Shown here piece by piece: positions 15,833 to 23,658 of a stretch of DNA of 53,685 bases. The translations under genes and the position numbers were made by a program. This DNA comes from Brevundimonas sp. UBA7664 (GTDB taxonomy: Bacteria; Pseudomonadota; Alphaproteobacteria; Caulobacterales; Caulobacteraceae), in assembly GCF_002483305.1 (NCBI RefSeq), contig NZ_DLHQ01000014.1, positions 9,084-62,768 on the forward strand, given 5' to 3'. Each line of letters starts with the position of its first letter. Within the stretch, counting starts at the first letter, position 1. Under the pieces are notes generated by a model. That model did no database searches. It was not told where the DNA came from and saw only the letters and a list, made by a program, of their open reading frames with translations.

Positions 15833-16098
15833 ACTCCCCCTCGCACGTCAACGCGGGCGACTGAGCCCCTTTCGCACAAGCTTTGCGCGACGGAGACAGT
15901 CCGGTCCAGTTAACCATCTGTCAAGGTAAACGCTGGTTTCCGACAAAGCGTTGCCGGACCGCGGCCTTTTTATGACGGGGGATTAGTTGTCCACGGGAAT
16001 CAGAGGCTTGCCTACTCGCCTGTGAGGCGAAATCGCCCCCTCGCCAGCCGACCAAAGGCCTCCTATATGCGTCCGGCCGACCCTTCCGGAGCCCCCGC
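15833..16098. promoter_or_regulatory. divergent intergenic region with a CtrA-like half-site
   Basis: The region between the Sel1 gene and the sulfoxide reductase gene. TTAACCAT at 15910-15917 matches the half-site reported for CtrA in Caulobacter, about 80 bases upstream of the Sel1 start. A GAATC site lies near 15998. TCGCCT-GTG-AGGCGA at 16016-16030 is a small hairpin. Exact promoters are not clear. Confidence 0.35.
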
Positions 16099-16590
16099 AT
16101 GTCCTACGTCGCCCGCGACGACCGCCCCGCCGACAAGGCTGCCCGCTATGCCGAGGTCGAGGCCGAAATCCTGGCCGTGCTGGAGGGCGAGCCCAATCGC
16201 ACGGCCCGCATGGCCACCGTCGCCTCCATGCTGGCCGACGCCTTTCCGGTCTTCTTCTGGACCGGCTTCTACGTCGTCGACCCGGACAAGGCCGACGAAC
16301 TGGTGGTCGGCCCCTATCAGGGCACCCTTGGCTGTCTGAGAATCGCCTTCGGCCGCGGCGTCTGCGGCGCGGCGGCGCGGGATCGGGCGACGCAGATCGT
16401 CGACGACGTCCACGCCTTCCCCGGCCACATCGCCTGCGACAGCCGTTCGGCCAGCGAGATCGTCGTGCCGGTGTTGGACGCCTCGGGCGCCCTGATCGCC
16501 GTCTTCGACGTCGACGCGACCGAGACGTCCGCTTTTGACGCAGTGGACGCCCATGCTCTCGAAGGGCTGATGGCCAGGGTCTTCGGCTGA
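16099..16590 (+). CDS. msrC: GAF-type free methionine-(R)-sulfoxide reductase
   Basis: A cytoplasmic GAF-domain enzyme (fRMsr) that reduces free methionine-R-sulfoxide. The 163-residue length is typical. The three family cysteines are present: Cys79 in GTLGCLRI, Cys89 in GRGVCG and Cys113 in HIACDS. The conserved FWTGFYVVD and VPVLDASGALIAVFDVD segments frame the binding pocket. Starting at the ATG of MSYVARDDRP gives the normal N-terminus. The upstream region is shared with the Sel1 gene. Confidence 0.93.
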   Translation: MSYVARDDRPADKAARYAEVEAEILAVLEGEPNRTARMATVASMLADAFPVFFWTGFYVVDPDKADELVVGPYQGTLGCLRIAFGRGVCGAAARDRATQIVDDVHAFPGHIACDSRSASEIVVPVLDASGALIAVFDVDATETSAFDAVDAHALEGLMARVFG

Positions 16591-16605
16591 GCGGAGCGGA
16601 CGGAG

Positions 16606-16664
16606 TGGACGCTTCGGACGGTGTTTTTCCTTCGGCGCGGTCCGTGGCATTGGACGCTTCGGAC
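16606..16664. repeat. 14-base direct repeat in an intergenic spacer
   Basis: TGGACGCTTCGGAC occurs at 16606-16619 and again at 16651-16664, a 45-base period, between the sulfoxide reductase and the SDR gene. The intervening DNA has a T run and GGTCCGTGGC. It looks like a small intergenic repeat, and function is unknown. Confidence 0.6.
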
Positions 16665-16686
16665 TGTGATTTCTTGGAGCTGCGAA

Positions 16687-17364
16687 ATGTCTGATCGGGT
16701 GATCGCCGTCACCGGGGGCCACGGCGCCCTCGGCCGCGCCGTGGTCGAGGCGGCCCTCGCCGACGGGCTCCGGGTCGCGGTGATCGACCACGCCGCCGGC
16801 CAGTCCGTCCCCGACGGCGTACTGGAGCTCGGCGGCGTCGACCTGACCGACCCCGCCTCGGCGGCCAGGGCCATCGACGCCGTCGCCGCGCATTTCGGCC
16901 GCCTCGACGCCCTGCTCAACATCGCCGGCGGCTTCGTCTGGCAGACCGTCGACGACGCCGAACCCGCCTGGGCGAAGATGTTCGCCCTCAATGTCACCAC
17001 CGCCCTCAACGCCAGCCGCGCCGCCCTGCCCCATCTGAAGCGCTCCGACGAGGGCCGGATCGTCAATGTCGGGGCCAATGGCGCGCTCAAGGCCGCCGCC
17101 GGCATGGGCGCCTACGCCGCCTCCAAGGCCGGGGTCCACCGCCTCACCGAAAGCCTGGCCGAAGAGCTCAAGGACACGTCGGTGACCGTCAACGCCGTCC
17201 TGCCCTCGATCCTCGACACCGCCCAGAACCGCAAGGACATGCCCGACGCCGACCCAGCCAAATGGGTCGCCCCCGCCGATCTCGCCCGCGTCATGCTGTT
17301 CCTCGCCTCGCCGGACAGCCGGGCCGTCACCGGCGCCCTGATCCCGGTCACCGGCCGCGTCTGA
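16687..17364 (+). CDS. short-chain dehydrogenase/reductase (SDR)
   Basis: A 225-residue NAD(P)-dependent oxidoreductase. The start at 16687 (MSDRVIAVTGG) has GGAG eight bases upstream; the longer frame begins inside the direct repeat. The cofactor loop is TGGHGALG, with NIAGG as the NNAG-like motif and YAASK as the catalytic Tyr/Lys pair at about 143-147. Substrate is not predictable. The stop and the next gene's ATG overlap as TGATG, so it is coupled to the CoA-ester lyase gene. Confidence 0.92.
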   Translation: MSDRVIAVTGGHGALGRAVVEAALADGLRVAVIDHAAGQSVPDGVLELGGVDLTDPASAARAIDAVAAHFGRLDALLNIAGGFVWQTVDDAEPAWAKMFALNVTTALNASRAALPHLKRSDEGRIVNVGANGALKAAAGMGAYAASKAGVHRLTESLAEELKDTSVTVNAVLPSILDTAQNRKDMPDADPAKWVAPADLARVMLFLASPDSRAVTGALIPVTGRV

Positions 17365-18221
17365 TGCAGCTCACCCGCTCGGTCCTCTATCTGCCCGCCA
17401 GCAATCCGCGCGCGATCGAGAAGGCGCGCGGCCTGAGCGCCGACGCCGTGATCCTCGACCTCGAGGACGCCGTCGCCCCGGACGCCAAGGCCGGGGCGCG
17501 ACGGGCCGCTGTCGACGCCCTTTCGGCGGGCGGATTCGGCGGCCGGGTCGGGGTCCGGATCAACGGCCTCGACACGCCGTGGGGCGCGGATGACCTGACC
17601 GCCCTCTGCGTCCACAAACCCGACTTCGTGGTCGCCCCCAAGATCGAAAGCCCCGAGGCCGTGCGCGCGGTCGCCGCCCGTCTCCCGGCCGGCGCGGATC
17701 TCTGGATCATGATCGAGACCCCGCTGTCGGTGCTGCGGCTGGACGCCATCGCCGGGGCCGGCGCCCCGCTCGCCGCCCTGATGCTGGGGATCAACGACTT
17801 CGGCGAGCGGATGAACCTCGTCCTCGGCCCCGACCGCGACCCGCTGAAGCCCTGGCTGGCCGCCGTCGTCGCGGCCGCCCGCGGCCACGGCCTGCTGGCC
17901 ATCGACGGCGTGGTCAATGCGGTCGACGACGCCGACCGGCTCCAGGCCGAATGCCGGCAGGGCCGCGCCTTCGGCTTCGACGGCAAGAGCCTGATCCACC
18001 CGGCCCAGATCGACGCCGCCAACGCCGCCTTCAGCCCCTCGCCCGAAGAGGTGGCGAAAGCCCGCGAAGTCGTCGCCGCCTTCGCCTCCGCCGACGCCGA
18101 GGGCAAGGGCGCGATCCGCGTCGGCTACCGCATGGTCGAACGCCTCCACCTCGACGCCGCCCACCGCCTGCTGGCACGGCATGAGGCGGCCTCGACGCGG
18201 CCCCCGGTCCCGCCTATCTAG
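17364..18221 (+). CDS. HpcH/HpaI-family CoA-ester lyase (CitE-like)
   Basis: A 285-residue TIM-barrel lyase of the CitE/malyl-CoA family, starting MQLTRSVLYLPASNPRAIEK at the ATG that overlaps the SDR stop. It has DLEDAVAPD (metal and substrate region), the Arg in VRINGLDT, and the metal ligand Glu in IMIETPLSV; GFDGKSLIHPAQI near the C-terminus is typical of CoA-ester lyases. Likely reactions include cleavage of malyl-, citramalyl- or methylmalyl-CoA, but the exact substrate cannot be told. Confidence 0.9.
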   Translation: MQLTRSVLYLPASNPRAIEKARGLSADAVILDLEDAVAPDAKAGARRAAVDALSAGGFGGRVGVRINGLDTPWGADDLTALCVHKPDFVVAPKIESPEAVRAVAARLPAGADLWIMIETPLSVLRLDAIAGAGAPLAALMLGINDFGERMNLVLGPDRDPLKPWLAAVVAAARGHGLLAIDGVVNAVDDADRLQAECRQGRAFGFDGKSLIHPAQIDAANAAFSPSPEEVAKAREVVAAFASADAEGKGAIRVGYRMVERLHLDAAHRLLARHEAASTRPPVPPI

Positions 18222-18241
18222 TCCGTCCAGAAACACAACCC

Positions 18242-18305
18242 GGCCCTCAAGCAGCGAGGCGCCGGCCGTCATCCCGGCGAAGGCCGGGAGCCGAGCGTTA
18301 GGGCC
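18242..18305. repeat. dispersed palindromic repeat, full copy
   Basis: It runs GGCCCTCAAGCAGCGAG to GAGCGTTAGGGCC with a CCCGGC-GAA-GGCCGGG inner hairpin. Shared cores CTCAAGCAGC and GAGCGTTAG match the copy at 5956-5995. The terminal pairs differ (GGCCCT/AGGGCC here, GCGCT/AGCGC there) but remain complementary. It ends just before the KAS III-like start. Confidence 0.6.
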
Positions 18306-18311
18306 TCCCTT

Positions 18312-19436
18312 ATGACCAATGCCGTTATCGCCGCCACCGGCCTGTTCACCCCCGAACAGTCGATCTCCAACGCCGAGCTGGTCGCCGCCTACAATGCCTA
18401 TGCCGAGCAGTTCAACGCCGACCACGCCGCGGAAATCCTCGAGGGCGACGTCGCCGAACTGACCCCCTCCTCGGTCGAGTTCATCGAGAAGGCCTCGGGC
18501 ATCAAGAGCCGCTTCGTGCTCGACAAGGCCGGGGTTCTCGACCCCGCCCGCATGGCGCCGAACATCCCCGAGCGCGCCGACGACGAGCTGTCGATCATGG
18601 CCGAGATGGCCGTCGCCGCCGCGCGCGAGGCCATCGCCGCCTGGGGCAAGCCGGTCAGCGAGATCGGCGCCGTCCTGTGCGCCGCGTCCAACATGCCCCG
18701 CCCCTATCCGGCCCTGTCGATCGAGGTGCAGCAGGCCCTGGGCATCGACGGCTTCGCCTTCGACATGAATGTGGCCTGCAGCTCCGCCACCTTCGGCATC
18801 AAGACCGCCGCCGACTTCATCGCCTCGGGTTCGGTCAAGGCTGTGCTGATGGTCAATCCCGAGGTCTGCTCGGCCCATCTGAACTTCAAGGACCGCGACA
18901 GCCATTTCATCTTCGGCGACGTCGCCACCGCCGTCATCGTCGAGGCCTCGGACCAGGCCGGACCCGGCGGCTGGGACATCCTCGGCACGCGGCTGAAGAC
19001 GGTCTTCTCCAACAACATCCGCAACAATTTCGGCTTCCTCAACAACGCCGCGCCGGAAGGCATCGGCGCGGCCGACAAGCTGTTCGTCCAGCAGGGTCGC
19101 AAGGTGTTCAAGGACGTGGTGCCGATGGTCTCCGAGATGATCGTCGCCCACGCCGCCGACCTCGGCGTCGATCCCACGACCCTGAAGCGGATGTGGCTGC
19201 ACCAGGCCAACATCAACATGAACCAGTTCATCGGCCGCAAGGTGCTGGGCCGTGAGCCGACGCCCGAGGAGAACGTCATCATCCTCGACGAATACGCCAA
19301 CACCTCCTCGGCCGGGTCGATCATCGCCTTCCACCTGCGCCAGCAGGACATGGCGGCGGGTGATGTCGGCCTGATCTGCAGCTTCGGCGCCGGCTATTCG
19401 GCCGGGACGGTCTTCGTCAGGAAGCGGGCCGGCTGA
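18312..19436 (+). CDS. beta-ketoacyl-ACP synthase III-like (FabH-family) enzyme
   Basis: A 374-residue thiolase-fold enzyme, longer than housekeeping FabH (about 320). The Cys-His-Asn triad is present: Cys156 (NVACSSATFG), His297 (LHQANINMN) and Asn330 (EYANTSSAGS). It would condense an acyl-CoA with malonyl-ACP or a related substrate. The lengthened N-terminal third (residues 20-90) marks it as a FabH-like paralogue rather than the sole FabH. Its last 20 bases overlap the convergent saccharopine-dehydrogenase-like gene. Confidence 0.92.
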   Translation: MTNAVIAATGLFTPEQSISNAELVAAYNAYAEQFNADHAAEILEGDVAELTPSSVEFIEKASGIKSRFVLDKAGVLDPARMAPNIPERADDELSIMAEMAVAAAREAIAAWGKPVSEIGAVLCAASNMPRPYPALSIEVQQALGIDGFAFDMNVACSSATFGIKTAADFIASGSVKAVLMVNPEVCSAHLNFKDRDSHFIFGDVATAVIVEASDQAGPGGWDILGTRLKTVFSNNIRNNFGFLNNAAPEGIGAADKLFVQQGRKVFKDVVPMVSEMIVAHAADLGVDPTTLKRMWLHQANINMNQFIGRKVLGREPTPEENVIILDEYANTSSAGSIIAFHLRQQDMAAGDVGLICSFGAGYSAGTVFVRKRAG

Positions 19437-21066
19437 CCCGCGCCAGCCAGCCGCGATAGCGCACCAGCCGCCCGATCAGCGGCAGGGAAATCTCGACGTC
19501 GAAGACGAACCGGCCTTCGGCGTCGACCTCTTCATGCGCCCGCGTCGACGGCCCGAGCGCGCGCGGCAGGGGGACCGGCCCCAGCCGCCAGCCCTCGACG
19601 CGATAGACCAGCCGCCCGCCCTCCGGGGTCAGCGACAGGTCCATGCTGACCGGCCCGAACCGCTCCCGCACCCGCCCGCCGCCCGGGTGGGACAGGACGC
19701 TGGCGAAGCGATGGCCGCCGATCCGCCGCCGCCACACCGACCGCTCGCCGTCGGCCTCGATCGCCACCTCGGCCGCGCAGGCCGCCTGCGCCTTGGGAAA
19801 GCCCACGATCCCGGCGACCAGCGCCGCCAGCGGCCCTGACGCGCCCTCGGTCATCGCCTCGCCCCGCCACAGCGACCGGCCCGGCGTCTCATGCAGTTCG
19901 CGGATCGCCGCCGGCAGGGCGTCGAACGCCGGTCCGATGGCCCGCGCATGGATCGCGCCGCGCTCCACCGCCGTCTCCGTGGCCAGCCCGTGCGGCGCCA
20001 TCTCGGCGACGATGTCCTCCAGCGTCAGCACCCCGACACACGGCCCCGCCCCCGGCGCGACCCGCCCCGCCGCGATCACCCGGATCGCCGACAGCGCCGG
20101 CAGGCTCGGCGTCACCGGCCCCTCGCCCGGCTCGGCGACCAGCCGCCAGACCGCCCGCGTCGCCCGGCCCTCGCCGTCCACGCCCCAGGCCTCGACCCGC
20201 ATCGCGCCCCGGTCCGAGCCGACCACCGACGCCCAGCCGGACACCCGGATCAGCCATCCCGCCAGAGGCACCGGATCGAACCGGAACCGCCGCACCGCCA
20301 GCCCCAGACCCCAGGCCCCGACATGCGCCGGCCACGGCTCCAGCCCGGCCAGGAACAGGGCCCGCCCGCGCGGCGCGAAGCGGGCCGGAAACAGGTCGAG
20401 GTCCGGCGTCTCGCACAGCGACACCCGGCGTCGCCCCGCCGCCCCGAAGTCGCGGCGATACAGCCCGCTCCAGCCCGGCCGCACGGTCCACGCCTCGCCC
20501 TCGAACACCCGCACCGGCCGCCCCAGCCACGACAGGATGGCCCGCATCACCGACAGCCCGCGCGGCGCCCGCGCCCCCGGCGAGATCGCCGCCTCGACCG
20601 AAACCACCTCGCGCCACCCCTCCGTCAGCCGGTCCAGCACGGCGTTCGACAGGGCCGGCGTCGAGCTGCACCCGGTGAGCGCCACGACGCCCGCCGCCCG
20701 CGCCGCCGCGTCCAGCGCCGGAAAGGCCGCCACGAAATCGCGCCCGTCGGCCAGGTCGACATAGGACAGTCCCGCCGCGATCGCCGCCCGCGCCGTCGTC
20801 GGCTCGGCCCCCTGGAACGGCCCGGCGGCGTCGGCCACGATCGTCGCGCCCGTCGCCTTCAGATCGCCGGGCGTCAGGGTCGCGGTGTCCAGCGTGGCGA
20901 TCTCAATCCGGCGGTCAGGAAACGCCGCCCGCAGCCGTGCGGCCACGCGCTCCGCCCGCGCCCGGTCCCGCCCCGCCACGACCACCTCGAAACCGTGGCG
21001 CAACAGGCCCTCGCACAGCCGCGACCCGAACACCCCGCCCGCGCCGATGACCAGCACCCGCCTCAT
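19417..21066 (-). CDS. saccharopine-dehydrogenase-like protein with DUF4166 domain
   Basis: A 549-residue protein. Residues 1-150 form an NAD(P)-binding Rossmann fold (VLVIGAGGVFGSRL) like saccharopine dehydrogenase. The C-terminal part (about 375-545; from AIGPAFDALPAAIRELHE to FDVEISLPLIGRLVRYRGWL) looks like DUF4166. The combination is known in proteobacteria, but no reaction is assigned. The ATG overlaps the stop of the DCC gene as an ATGA, so the two are co-translated. The 3' end overlaps the KAS III-like gene by 20 bases on the opposite strand. Confidence 0.85.
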   Translation of the reverse strand: MRRVLVIGAGGVFGSRLCEGLLRHGFEVVVAGRDRARAERVAARLRAAFPDRRIEIATLDTATLTPGDLKATGATIVADAAGPFQGAEPTTARAAIAAGLSYVDLADGRDFVAAFPALDAAARAAGVVALTGCSSTPALSNAVLDRLTEGWREVVSVEAAISPGARAPRGLSVMRAILSWLGRPVRVFEGEAWTVRPGWSGLYRRDFGAAGRRRVSLCETPDLDLFPARFAPRGRALFLAGLEPWPAHVGAWGLGLAVRRFRFDPVPLAGWLIRVSGWASVVGSDRGAMRVEAWGVDGEGRATRAVWRLVAEPGEGPVTPSLPALSAIRVIAAGRVAPGAGPCVGVLTLEDIVAEMAPHGLATETAVERGAIHARAIGPAFDALPAAIRELHETPGRSLWRGEAMTEGASGPLAALVAGIVGFPKAQAACAAEVAIEADGERSVWRRRIGGHRFASVLSHPGGGRVRERFGPVSMDLSLTPEGGRLVYRVEGWRLGPVPLPRALGPSTRAHEEVDAEGRFVFDVEISLPLIGRLVRYRGWLARVSRPAS

Positions 21067-21488
21067 GGGATGAAGCGCGCCCGGTCTTCCGCCGAGGGGA
21101 CCATGCAGGCCTCCGTCCGCCCGAAGATGGCGTACCGGTTCCGGGCGATCAGGTCATAGACCGGGTCCCGCAAGACGCGCGGCACAGCCTTCAGCCACCC
21201 CAGCGGCCGCGTCGCCGCCAACTGGCCCAGCACGGTCAACGCCGCGTCCGACTTGAAGAAGATGCGTCCGCCCCTCACCACCGCATTGGTCTGCGGCGCC
21301 TCGGGATCGATGCCGTACCGCGCCGCCAACGTCCGGCCCGTGTCCGACTGGATGGCCACGAAGCGGAACCGCCGCGCCGGATCGCGGTCGATCACGAACC
21401 GCACCCAGCGCGAGCAGAACACGCACACCCCGTCGAACAGGATCAGACCGTCGGGCTCATCAGGGGCGGGCTGTGGCGACCAGCGGCT
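21063..21488 (-). CDS. DCC-family thiol-disulfide oxidoreductase-like protein (DUF393)
   Basis: A 141-residue protein with the family motif DGVCVFCSRW (DxxCxxC) near residues 19-28, suggesting a redox-active pair. I start at MSRWSPQPAPDEPDG (21488); the upstream extension has no family resemblance. The rest (RFRFVAIQSDTGR, YAIFGR) is typical of DUF393. Function is unproven in the family. It is translationally coupled to the downstream dehydrogenase-like gene. Confidence 0.88.
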   Translation of the reverse strand, partial: SRWSPQPAPDEPDGLILFDGVCVFCSRWVRFVIDRDPARRFRFVAIQSDTGRTLAARYGIDPEAPQTNAVVRGGRIFFKSDAALTVLGQLAATRPLGWLKAVPRVLRDPVYDLIARNRYAIFGRTEACMVPSAEDRARFIP

Positions 21489-21543
21489 CATGGCCGGACA
21501 GTGGGATGGTTGGCGCGCAGGAGCAACGCGGCAATCCGACATT

Positions 21544-21561
21544 CCTCCCCTTCAGGGGAGG
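21544..21561. repeat. CCTCCCC/GGGGAGG hairpin
   Basis: A 7-base stem with a TTCA loop between the RidA stop (21569) and the DCC start. It resembles the hairpins at 6421-6443, 6915-6938 and 30994-31020, so it is probably one of a dispersed family rather than a gene-specific terminator. Confidence 0.55.
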
Positions 21562-21568
21562 ACTGGGC

Positions 21569-21958
21569 CTACCCCGCCGCCACCGCCTCGATCTCGACCA
21601 GCCAGGCCTCGTCGAAAATCCCCGTCACGATCACCGTCAGCGCCGGCTGCCGCCCCGCCAGCCGGCGCAGCCGCACCGCGCGGTTCTCCAGCGCATACGA
21701 CCGGTCCGACAGGAAGGTCGTGACCTTGACGAGGTTGTCGAGCGTCATCCCGGCGGCGGCCAGCTGGGTCTCGATATTCGACCACACCTGTTCGCACTGA
21801 CCGGTGAAATCGGCCGCCAGCGAGCCGTCCGGCGCCACCGGGATCTGGCCCGACAGATAGAGCCAGCGGGTCGGCGAGACGACCTCGACGGCCTGCGGAT
21901 ACGACCCCTCGACCGGCGGCGAGCCGTCGCCGGTCAGGGGCCGTATCGTCGCGGTCAA
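21569..21958 (-). CDS. RidA-family protein
   Basis: A 129-residue YjgF/YER057c/UK114-fold protein. In the family RidA hydrolyses reactive enamine/imine intermediates such as 2-aminoacrylate, but many paralogues lack this. I choose the TTG at 21958, which overlaps the stop of the upstream M28 gene as TTGA and yields the usual length; an ATG further upstream would add 22 unrelated residues inside the peptidase gene. The strand LYLSGQIPVAPDGS and the VKVTTFLSD motif are typical. The Arg expected near the active site in RidA enzymes is not obvious, so it may belong to another subgroup. Confidence 0.85.
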   Translation of the reverse strand: MTATIRPLTGDGSPPVEGSYPQAVEVVSPTRWLYLSGQIPVAPDGSLAADFTGQCEQVWSNIETQLAAAGMTLDNLVKVTTFLSDRSYALENRAVRLRRLAGRQPALTVIVTGIFDEAWLVEIEAVAAG

Positions 21959-23574
21959 TGGCGGGCGGCGTCCGAGCGGGCGCGGACCACGGCGAACTCC
22001 GAGCTCGGCTTCCACGTCGGCCACTCCTCGCCATTGGCCAGCTGGCTGCCCAGCTGGACCAGCAGGTTCAGGTTCTCGACCGCCGAGCGGAAGTCCAGTT
22101 CAGGCGACCATTCGTCCGACGCCTTGTGATAGTCGGCGGTGAATTTGGCCGTGTACTCCGGCTGGCCGACGGCGACCCCGCCCTCGACCAGATCGACGCC
22201 GTGCCACGGCATCAGGGCCGGCACGCCGGCACGGGCGAAGGGAAAGTGGTCCGAGCGGTAGTAATAGCCCTGCTCCGGCTCACGATCGTCGGTGACATAG
22301 CGCCCTTCGGCCTGGGCCAGGACCTCGAGCCGGTCCTCGAGGTCGTTCTGGCCCTTGCCGAAGATGGCCAGGTCCCGGGTCGGGGCCGACAGCGGCAGCA
22401 TGTCGATGTTGATATCCGCGACCGTGGTCTCCAGCGGATAGACCGGGTCGGCGGCGTAGGCATAGGAGCCGAGCAGGCCCATTTCCTCGGCCGCCATGTG
22501 GGCGAAGACCACCGTGCGCTCGGGCCGCGGCGCGGCGGCGAACTGGCGGGCCACCTCGACGACGCCAACCGTGCCCGAGGCGTTGTCCCAGGCGCCGTTC
22601 CAGATCTTGTCGTCGCCGGGGGCGGTCGGATGCTGGGCCTCGCCGCCGACGTGATCCCAGTGGGCCGAATAGATGATCGTCTCGTTGGGCCGTTCCGTGC
22701 CGGTGATCTTGGCCAGGAGATTGTGGGTGGTGAAGGAGTCGATCGTCTCCTCGGCGGCGACCGACATCGTCACCCCGGTCAGCTCGCGGGCCTTGAACTG
22801 GCCCGAGGCGATGTCGCCGAACGACTCCATGCCCAGGCCGGCCGCGGCCGCCATCGCCATGGCGGCCTCGTGGTTCATTACGGCGCCGAATTCCAGGTCC
22901 GCGGCGCCCGGCGTCAGGGTGCGCTGGCGGTTTCCGCCCGCGGCGGCCCGCTGCCAGGTGTTGGCGTCGGCCCACAGGGTGATCACCCCCGCGGCCCCGC
23001 GGCGGAAGGCCTCGTCCGCCTTGTAGGCGCTTGATTGGTAGGTGGTGGCGTATTCGCCGTTGAACAGGTCGCCGTCGGGCTCGCCCGGCACGACGACCAC
23101 GACCTTGCCGCGCACGTCGAGGTCGCCGTAGTCGTCCCAGTTCCGCTCGGGGGCGTAGATGCCGTGGCCGGCGAAGACGACCGGGGCGCCGGCGATGGAG
23201 GCCCGGCCGTCATTGGCGACGGCGCGGATGACGATGTCGGTCCCGGCGACCAGCGGATGCTCAACGCCGTCGGGGCCGGTCCAGCTGGCGCTGGCGGCGC
23301 CGGCGACCGGCGTATAGCGCTTCAGCTCGACGGCCTGGGTCCACTGGCCGTTCGGGCCGCCCGGCTCGATGCCCATTTCCTCGTACTGGGCCTGCAGCCA
23401 GGCCAGGGTCATGCGCTCGCCCTCGGTGCCGGGATAGCGACCCTGGTAGGCGTCGGCGCTGATTTCGCGGATGCCGTCGCTGAGGCGCTGGCCCGACACG
23501 TCCTGGGCCGAAGCCATGCCGGCGGCCAGCAGCACGGCGGCGACGGCGACGCCGCCCATCATTTTGCGAAACAT
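21955..23574 (-). CDS. secreted M28 metallopeptidase, first paralogue
   Basis: A 539-residue zinc aminopeptidase with signal peptide (cleavage after ASAQ, about residue 24), a PA-domain insertion (about 140-290) and an M28 catalytic domain. Zinc ligands appear as SAHWDHVG, NGAWDNASG, the EE pair of AAEEMGLLGS, the Asp of DINIDM and the His of ADYHKASDEW. It is exported, presumably to the periplasm. GGAG precedes the ATG at 23574. Its stop overlaps the RidA start. It is adjacent to a diverged paralogue. Confidence 0.93.
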   Translation of the reverse strand: MFRKMMGGVAVAAVLLAAGMASAQDVSGQRLSDGIREISADAYQGRYPGTEGERMTLAWLQAQYEEMGIEPGGPNGQWTQAVELKRYTPVAGAASASWTGPDGVEHPLVAGTDIVIRAVANDGRASIAGAPVVFAGHGIYAPERNWDDYGDLDVRGKVVVVVPGEPDGDLFNGEYATTYQSSAYKADEAFRRGAAGVITLWADANTWQRAAAGGNRQRTLTPGAADLEFGAVMNHEAAMAMAAAAGLGMESFGDIASGQFKARELTGVTMSVAAEETIDSFTTHNLLAKITGTERPNETIIYSAHWDHVGGEAQHPTAPGDDKIWNGAWDNASGTVGVVEVARQFAAAPRPERTVVFAHMAAEEMGLLGSYAYAADPVYPLETTVADINIDMLPLSAPTRDLAIFGKGQNDLEDRLEVLAQAEGRYVTDDREPEQGYYYRSDHFPFARAGVPALMPWHGVDLVEGGVAVGQPEYTAKFTADYHKASDEWSPELDFRSAVENLNLLVQLGSQLANGEEWPTWKPSSEFAVVRARSDAARH

Positions 23575-23658
23575 AGGTGAGGCTCCATCCCCGGATTGAT
23601 GGCGCGCACTGTAGGGCGGTCCCGCCGGACCGCGTGTTAAGTTTTGGTCATGTGGAGA

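Noticed and set aside
12830..15913. 1027-residue plus-strand open frame
   Set aside because: It is antisense to the beta-helix and Sel1 genes, which have signal peptides, recognisable repeats and ribosome sites. Its sequence is a His/Gly/Arg/Ala-rich low-complexity product typical of the complementary frame in GC-rich DNA.
17112..19334. 740-residue minus-strand open frame
   Set aside because: It lies opposite the CoA-ester lyase and KAS III-like genes, whose catalytic motifs are intact. The composition (Gly, Asp, His, Val runs) is that of an antisense shadow.
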